Shown here piece after piece: positions 60,105 to 64,000 of a stretch of 64,000 nucleotides of DNA. The stretch lies in NCBI GenBank assembly GCA_902364645.1, contig CABJEP010000006.1, positions 62,350-126,349 on the forward strand. Direction: 5' to 3'. The stretch is from Coriobacteriaceae bacterium (lineage in GTDB: Bacteria > Actinomycetota > Coriobacteriia > Coriobacteriales > Coriobacteriaceae). The first letter of the stretch is position 1. Every line of letters begins with the position of its first letter. The position numbers and the translations under genes were made by a program. The notes under the pieces are model-generated. The model made no database searches. It was not told the origin of the DNA and was given only the letters and a program-made list of their open reading frames with translations.

Positions 60105-60809
60105 ATGCCCTATTATTATGGTTACGGCTTTGGCATCGACCCGCTGTACCTGCTGGTTGTTCTTGTCTGCACGGTGCTTGGCCTTGCCGCACAGAACTAT
60201 ATCAACTCGACGTACAAAACCTGGTCCAAGGTTCGCTCAGACGGCGACACGGGCGCCACGGTCGCTCGCCGCATGCTTGACGCCAGCGGTTGCAATGCCG
60301 TGGGTATCAAGGGCGTTGCCGGTGAGCTCACCGACCATTACAACCCGCAGGATAACAATCTGTATCTCTCGGATGCCAACCGTTCGGGCGGGTCGGTCGC
60401 AAGCGTTGCCGTCGCCTGCCACGAGGCGGGCCATGCCGCCCAGCGCCAAAGCGGTTACGCCATGATGAAGGTACGTACCGCCCTCGTGCCGGTCGTCAAC
60501 TTTACCCAGAACACCTGGACCATCGTGTTGCTCTTGGGCCTGTTTATGAACATCGCGGGACTCACGACCCTCGCGCTGATCTTCTTCTCGTTAAGCGTGC
60601 TGTTCCAGCTCGTTACGCTGCCGGTCGAGATTGACGCCAGCCGCCGCGCCGTGGCGTATATCGAGCAGTCGGGCATGAGCTCCAAACAGGTCAACGGTGC
60701 CAAGAAGGTGCTGACGGCCGCCGCGCTTACCTATGTGGCTGCGGCGCTCACCTCGATTATTCAGCTGCTCTATCTTATGGCTCGCTACAACAGAAACTCC
60801 AACCGATAA
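60105..60809 (+). CDS. neutral zinc metallopeptidase, YugP family
   Basis: 234 residues from ATG 60105 behind GGAGGAA. Zinc motif VACHEAGHAAQRQSGY. N-terminal membrane span (DPLYLLVVLVCTVLGLA) and two to three C-terminal spans (WTIVLLLGLFMNIAGLTTLA). ASGCNAVGIKGVAGELTDHY and LYLSDANRSGGSV are family-conserved. Membrane-bound protease of unknown substrate. Confidence 0.9.
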   Translation: MPYYYGYGFGIDPLYLLVVLVCTVLGLAAQNYINSTYKTWSKVRSDGDTGATVARRMLDASGCNAVGIKGVAGELTDHYNPQDNNLYLSDANRSGGSVASVAVACHEAGHAAQRQSGYAMMKVRTALVPVVNFTQNTWTIVLLLGLFMNIAGLTTLALIFFSLSVLFQLVTLPVEIDASRRAVAYIEQSGMSSKQVNGAKKVLTAAALTYVAAALTSIIQLLYLMARYNRNSNR

Positions 60810-60825
60810 CAAATTGGGTCGCTGG

Positions 60826-60855
60826 GCGCCGCGGGGATTTGTGTCCCCGCGGCGC
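60826..60855 (+). terminator. GC-rich hairpin after the zinc peptidase gene
   Basis: Perfect 11-bp stem GCGCCGCGGGG / CCCCGCGGCGC with an 8-nt loop; no T-run, so termination is uncertain. Confidence 0.5.
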
Positions 60856-60924
60856 TGTACTATGTGTTGGACTTGAATTTGCGCAGGGCCGGAGCCCTTG
60901 TGCACGATGACGAAAGGAGGCTGC

Positions 60925-62376
60925 GTGGCAGGCTGGAATCTAACCGGCAATGCCGTTTCCGCCGAGTTCGACGGTTCGGACGAGCAGGAGCGCAAAGAGC
61001 TCAGCGTGAGCCAGGCGGTAGAGATCGCCGCCGGTGCGCTCGAGGCCATTCCGCAGCTGAGCGTTCTGGGCGAGGTCACGGGTTTTCGTGGCCCAAACGC
61101 CCGAAGCGGCCACTGCTACTTTCAGATCAAGGACGACTCGGCGGCCGTCGACTGCATCATCTGGAAGGGCGCTTACCTTAAGCGCACCTTCGACTTGCGC
61201 GACGGCATGCAGGTAAGCTTTAAGGGCGGCTTCAATCTCTACAAGCCTACGGGTCGTATGAGCTTCGTCGCCCGCTCGTTCTCGTTAGCGGGGGAGGGTC
61301 TGCTGCGTCAACAAGTGGCGCAACTGGCCGAAAAGCTACGCCGCGAGGGCCTGATGGACGAAGCGCGCAAGCGCCGCATCCCGGTGTTCTGCTCCCGCGT
61401 GGCGGTCGTCACCTCGCTTTCGGGTGCCGTAATCGACGACGTCAAGCGTACATTGCGTCGTCGCAACCCGCTCGTCGAGCTCGTTTGCGTGGGCGCCAAG
61501 GTTCAAGGCGAGGGTGCGCCGGCCGAGCTCATTGAGGGCTTGCGCCGCGCCGCTTCCATTACGCCGGCGCCCGACTGTATTTTGCTGGTGCGCGGCGGCG
61601 GTTCCTTTGAGGACCTCATGACCTTTAATGACGAGGAGCTTGCCCGCGCGGTGGCGGCTTGTCCTGTGCCCGTGGTGACCGGCATTGGCCATGAGCCCGA
61701 TACCTCGATTTGCGACATGGTGAGCGACCGACGCGCCTCCACGCCCACGGCGGCGGCAGAATCGGTGGCGCCGGCTATGACGGAGTTGGCCGATGTGCTC
61801 GAGGCGCGCCATCAGCGTCTGGGTGCCGCGATGGCATCGATGATTGGGTCGGCCCAGGTCGACCTGGAGATGCTCGATCAGCGCGGTCGCCGTGCCTGGG
61901 ATACCTATACGGCTCGCTTGGGTGATGCGCTCGATGCCGCTGCGTGTCGCCCGTGCCTCAACGACCCCACATTTATGGTCGAGCGTCGCGAATCGGAGCT
62001 TGCGCTGACTGCCGATCGCCTGTCGGGCGCCATAGTACGCTCGGTCGGGACATTCCGCTCCAACTTTGAGCGCTTTCCCGAGCGTCTGATTACAAGCACC
62101 TCGGGGCTCGATGGTAAGCGCCATGCGCTCACGCTTGCGAGTTCCCGCCTAGAGCATCAAGGGCGCACGATGCTCAGCAAGCCAGCGTCCGACCTGAGCC
62201 GTGCGGCAGCGTCGCTCGATGCCCTGTCGCCGCTCAAAGTGCTTGCTCGCGGCTATTCCATCGCGTACAGCGATGATGGTGTGGCTACGAGTGCCAAGAC
62301 CTTTAAGCCTGGCGACGCCATTCGCGTGCACATGGCAGACGGCAACGTGGCAGCAACGGTCGATACGGTCGAGTAA
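60925..62376 (+). CDS. xseA: exodeoxyribonuclease VII large subunit
   Basis: 483 residues from GTG 60925, placed by AAAGGAGG four bases upstream. N-terminal OB fold (VLGEVTGFRGPNARSGHCYF, VDCIIWKGAYLKR), catalytic region PDCILLVRGGGSFEDLMTFN and VTGIGHEPDTSICDMVSDRR, then long helices and the C-terminal LARGYSIAYSDDG. Degrades single-stranded DNA in repair together with XseB, encoded 42 bases downstream. Confidence 0.96.
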   Translation: MAGWNLTGNAVSAEFDGSDEQERKELSVSQAVEIAAGALEAIPQLSVLGEVTGFRGPNARSGHCYFQIKDDSAAVDCIIWKGAYLKRTFDLRDGMQVSFKGGFNLYKPTGRMSFVARSFSLAGEGLLRQQVAQLAEKLRREGLMDEARKRRIPVFCSRVAVVTSLSGAVIDDVKRTLRRRNPLVELVCVGAKVQGEGAPAELIEGLRRAASITPAPDCILLVRGGGSFEDLMTFNDEELARAVAACPVPVVTGIGHEPDTSICDMVSDRRASTPTAAAESVAPAMTELADVLEARHQRLGAAMASMIGSAQVDLEMLDQRGRRAWDTYTARLGDALDAAACRPCLNDPTFMVERRESELALTADRLSGAIVRSVGTFRSNFERFPERLITSTSGLDGKRHALTLASSRLEHQGRTMLSKPASDLSRAAASLDALSPLKVLARGYSIAYSDDGVATSAKTFKPGDAIRVHMADGNVAATVDTVE

Positions 62377-62418
62377 CCCGCGTTTCATAGCGATAAACCT
62401 TTAGGAAAGGAAACAGAT

Positions 62419-62685
62419 ATGGCAGAGAAGACCCCGGTCGAACAGCTTACGTACAAGCAGGCCTCGCAGGAGCTGGAGCTCATCATCCGCAGCCTTGAGT
62501 CGGGCGATATGGAGCTCGAGGAGTCGCTCGAGAGCTACACCCGCGGCGTCGAGCTCCTCAAAAGCCTGCGCACCCGCCTGTCCGATGCCGAGCAGAAGGT
62601 CTCGGTGCTCCTTAAGGACGTCGACGGCAACGACGTGCTCGCCGACGGCGAGGCCGCCAACACCGATGATAACCTTTCGTTCTAA
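62419..62685 (+). CDS. xseB: exodeoxyribonuclease VII small subunit
   Basis: 88 residues. Typical helical-hairpin sequence YKQASQELELIIRSLESGDM, ELEESLESYTRGVELLKSLR, LSDAEQKV. AGGAAAGGAAAC precedes the start. Forms the many-subunit stalk with XseA. Confidence 0.93.
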   Translation: MAEKTPVEQLTYKQASQELELIIRSLESGDMELEESLESYTRGVELLKSLRTRLSDAEQKVSVLLKDVDGNDVLADGEAANTDDNLSF

Positions 62686-62734
62686 GCATCTCGACCAAAT
62701 ATAATTACCTTGGTCTGTAAGAAAGGAACCAGCT

Positions 62735-63070
62735 ATGTGCGATTGCATCTTCTGTAAAATTGCCAACCACGAGATCCCCTCGACCGTTGTCTATGAGGAC
62801 GACCAGGTCATCGCCTTCGACGACCTCAACCCGCAGGCGCCGGTCCACACGCTCGTGATCCCTAAGAAGCACTACAGCGACATCGCCGACAGCGTGCCTG
62901 CCGAGACCATGGGCGCCATGGCCCACGCCATCCAGGAGGTCGCCAAGGCCAAGGGTCTGGAGGACGGTTTCCGCGTCATCTCCAACAAGGGCGTTAACGC
63001 CGGCCAGACCGTCATGCACTTCCACATGCACGTCCTCGGCGGCAAGAGCCTGGGCGAGAACCTCATCTGA
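62735..63070 (+). CDS. HIT family nucleotide hydrolase (HinT type)
   Basis: 111 residues. N-terminal CIFCKIANHEIPSTVVYEDD and the histidine triad MHFHMHVLGG near the C-terminus. Hydrolyses adenosine phosphoramidates and acyl-adenylates in the cytoplasm. AAGGAACC precedes the ATG. Downstream of xseAB on the same strand and possibly cotranscribed. Confidence 0.93.
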   Translation: MCDCIFCKIANHEIPSTVVYEDDQVIAFDDLNPQAPVHTLVIPKKHYSDIADSVPAETMGAMAHAIQEVAKAKGLEDGFRVISNKGVNAGQTVMHFHMHVLGGKSLGENLI

Positions 63071-63111
63071 GGACGCGTAGCCCGTCGACTTGGCTGCCTT
63101 TGGAGTAATCT

Positions 63112-64000
63112 ATGCAGCTTTCTCAACTCGAATACCTTCAAGCGGTAGCGAACTATGGCGGCGTGCGCAAAGCAGCTCGCGCCGTTCATGTGAGTCCGCA
63201 GGCCGTTTCGTCGGCAATCAAAAAGTTGGAATCTGAGTATCAGATTGTTTTGCTCGACCGATCGGCGGGGGAGGCTGTTTTGTCTCCGGCGGGCAGAGAA
63301 TTTGCGCGTCGTGCACGCGTGATCCTGACACAAGTCGACGATCTCAAAAAGTACGCTCAATCGAGGGGCGACGGCGTTTCGCCCGATGGCCACTTTCGTC
63401 TTTACGCCCCCTGCCTTCATGGGCGGGGGCGCCTTTTTGCCGAAAACTGGTATGACTCGTTTGAACGCTCGCATCCTCAGATTCACCTTGATGTGTGGCA
63501 TCAGCCAACGGCTACATGCTTTGAATCACTTGTGCTTGGTATTTCGGATGCGGCCATCTCATTTGAGGAACCAAGGGACAGTGTCCTTTCTTCAAAATAT
63601 TTGGGTGAAAAGGAGCTCAAGGTTCTTTCATGCCCAGCGGGTCATCAATCTGTGGGCGCCATGACCATTCGCGAGTTACTGGGCGGCAGGCTCGCTGTTC
63701 CCATTAATTTGTCACCCTGTCTCAATGCAATCAATCAATGTCCCGAAGCCCAGCTCGTCAATTTTCGCTTCCGTGATGTTGAATACGGAAACAGGGCGCA
63801 GACTGAGTTTCTTCAAGCCGGGGGATTGATATTGAGTTTTTCTGGCTCTTCTCTCGCATCAGATGTATTGGAAGTGAGCGAGTGCTCCATTGAAGGTTCG
63901 CGTGACGTAGCCTTGCCCATCTACTTTTGCTATCGACAAAATGCCTGGACTGATCGACACCAGACGGTTTTTCTGCACCTATTGCGTCATCTTGCTTCGT
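63112..64000 (+). CDS. LysR family transcriptional regulator (3' end outside window)
   Basis: At least 296 residues, open to the end of the window, from ATG 63112 with TGGAG upstream. N-terminal winged helix: MQLSQLEYLQAVANYGGVRK followed by AARAVHVSPQAVSSAIKKLE. The effector domain follows (GHFRLYAPCLHGRGRLFAEN), with a DVWHQPTATCFESLVLGISD segment. Its target genes are presumably outside the window. Probably only a few residues are missing, given the usual length near 300. Confidence 0.88.
   Translation, partial: MQLSQLEYLQAVANYGGVRKAARAVHVSPQAVSSAIKKLESEYQIVLLDRSAGEAVLSPAGREFARRARVILTQVDDLKKYAQSRGDGVSPDGHFRLYAPCLHGRGRLFAENWYDSFERSHPQIHLDVWHQPTATCFESLVLGISDAAISFEEPRDSVLSSKYLGEKELKVLSCPAGHQSVGAMTIRELLGGRLAVPINLSPCLNAINQCPEAQLVNFRFRDVEYGNRAQTEFLQAGGLILSFSGSSLASDVLEVSECSIEGSRDVALPIYFCYRQNAWTDRHQTVFLHLLRHLAS

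Overview
The window is chromosomal DNA from a high-GC, Gram-positive anaerobe. It most likely comes from a Collinsella-type member of the Coriobacteriia. Supporting signs are compact genes with many GTG and TTG starts, strong AGGAGG-type ribosome binding sites, an ECF transporter, a sortase-anchored C69 dipeptidase, a DUF3793/flavodoxin pair, and intergenic repeats of a kind I associate with Coriobacteria. The genus assignment rests on recognition only, since no search was possible. I see no phage genes, transposase genes, tRNA, rRNA or CRISPR array.

Layout. 0-7.6 kb holds the end of an O-acetylhomoserine sulfhydrylase gene, a small secreted protein, oxidoreductases (ketopantoate reductase-like, cyclase, aldo/keto reductase with Fe-S clusters, Gfo/Idh/MocA) and endonuclease IV. 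7.6-10.9 kb is an amino-acid ABC importer. 11-15.4 kb carries flavodoxin/DUF3793, a heavy-metal-binding protein, an SOS-type Y-family polymerase with a YolD-like partner, and an isolated Fe-ADH-like domain. 15.6-20.9 kb has pgi, two HAD phosphatases, a MITE-like element, a TatD nuclease and TcdA. 21-24.3 kb has a putative type I toxin-antitoxin locus, SdpR/SdpI and ettA. 24.4-26.9 kb has two low-complexity proteins of unknown function. 27-32 kb is a LicT-controlled cluster (PTS EIIBC, ceramidase-like hydrolase, AEC permease). 32-39.6 kb has a DUF4160 pair, nadE, an aminotransferase, ldh, a DUF2974 protein and a YejK-like protein. 39.8-45.2 kb is the lysine/diaminopimelate region: dapH, dapB and a lysA-dapA fusion behind a lysine riboswitch, with a divergent M20 deacetylase. 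45.2-51.7 kb has an XRE/Ser-Thr-kinase pair, a coiled-coil wall hydrolase, and a D-Asp ligase/Asp racemase pair. 51.8-55.4 kb is an ECF transporter headed by a tryptophan leader peptide and attenuator. 55.5-64 kb has the C69 dipeptidase, a lipid kinase with a 30-residue companion, RNase D, a zinc peptidase, xseAB, a HIT protein and a LysR regulator cut by the window edge.

The most unusual content is non-coding. Three dispersed copies of a Y-shaped structured repeat have conserved loops and compensatory stem changes (24.3, 39.7 and 54.5 kb). A 230-bp element has perfect 31-bp terminal inverted repeats (19.1 kb). Two related leader hairpins with covarying stems stand directly before two neighbouring genes (5.5 and 6.65 kb). 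Short palindromic or direct repeats built on a GGGGACAGGTT-like core occur between genes. The ECF operon at 54-55 kb combines a Trp-Trp-Trp leader peptide, a terminator, a 20-nt long-range inverted repeat, a structured repeat and a palindrome.
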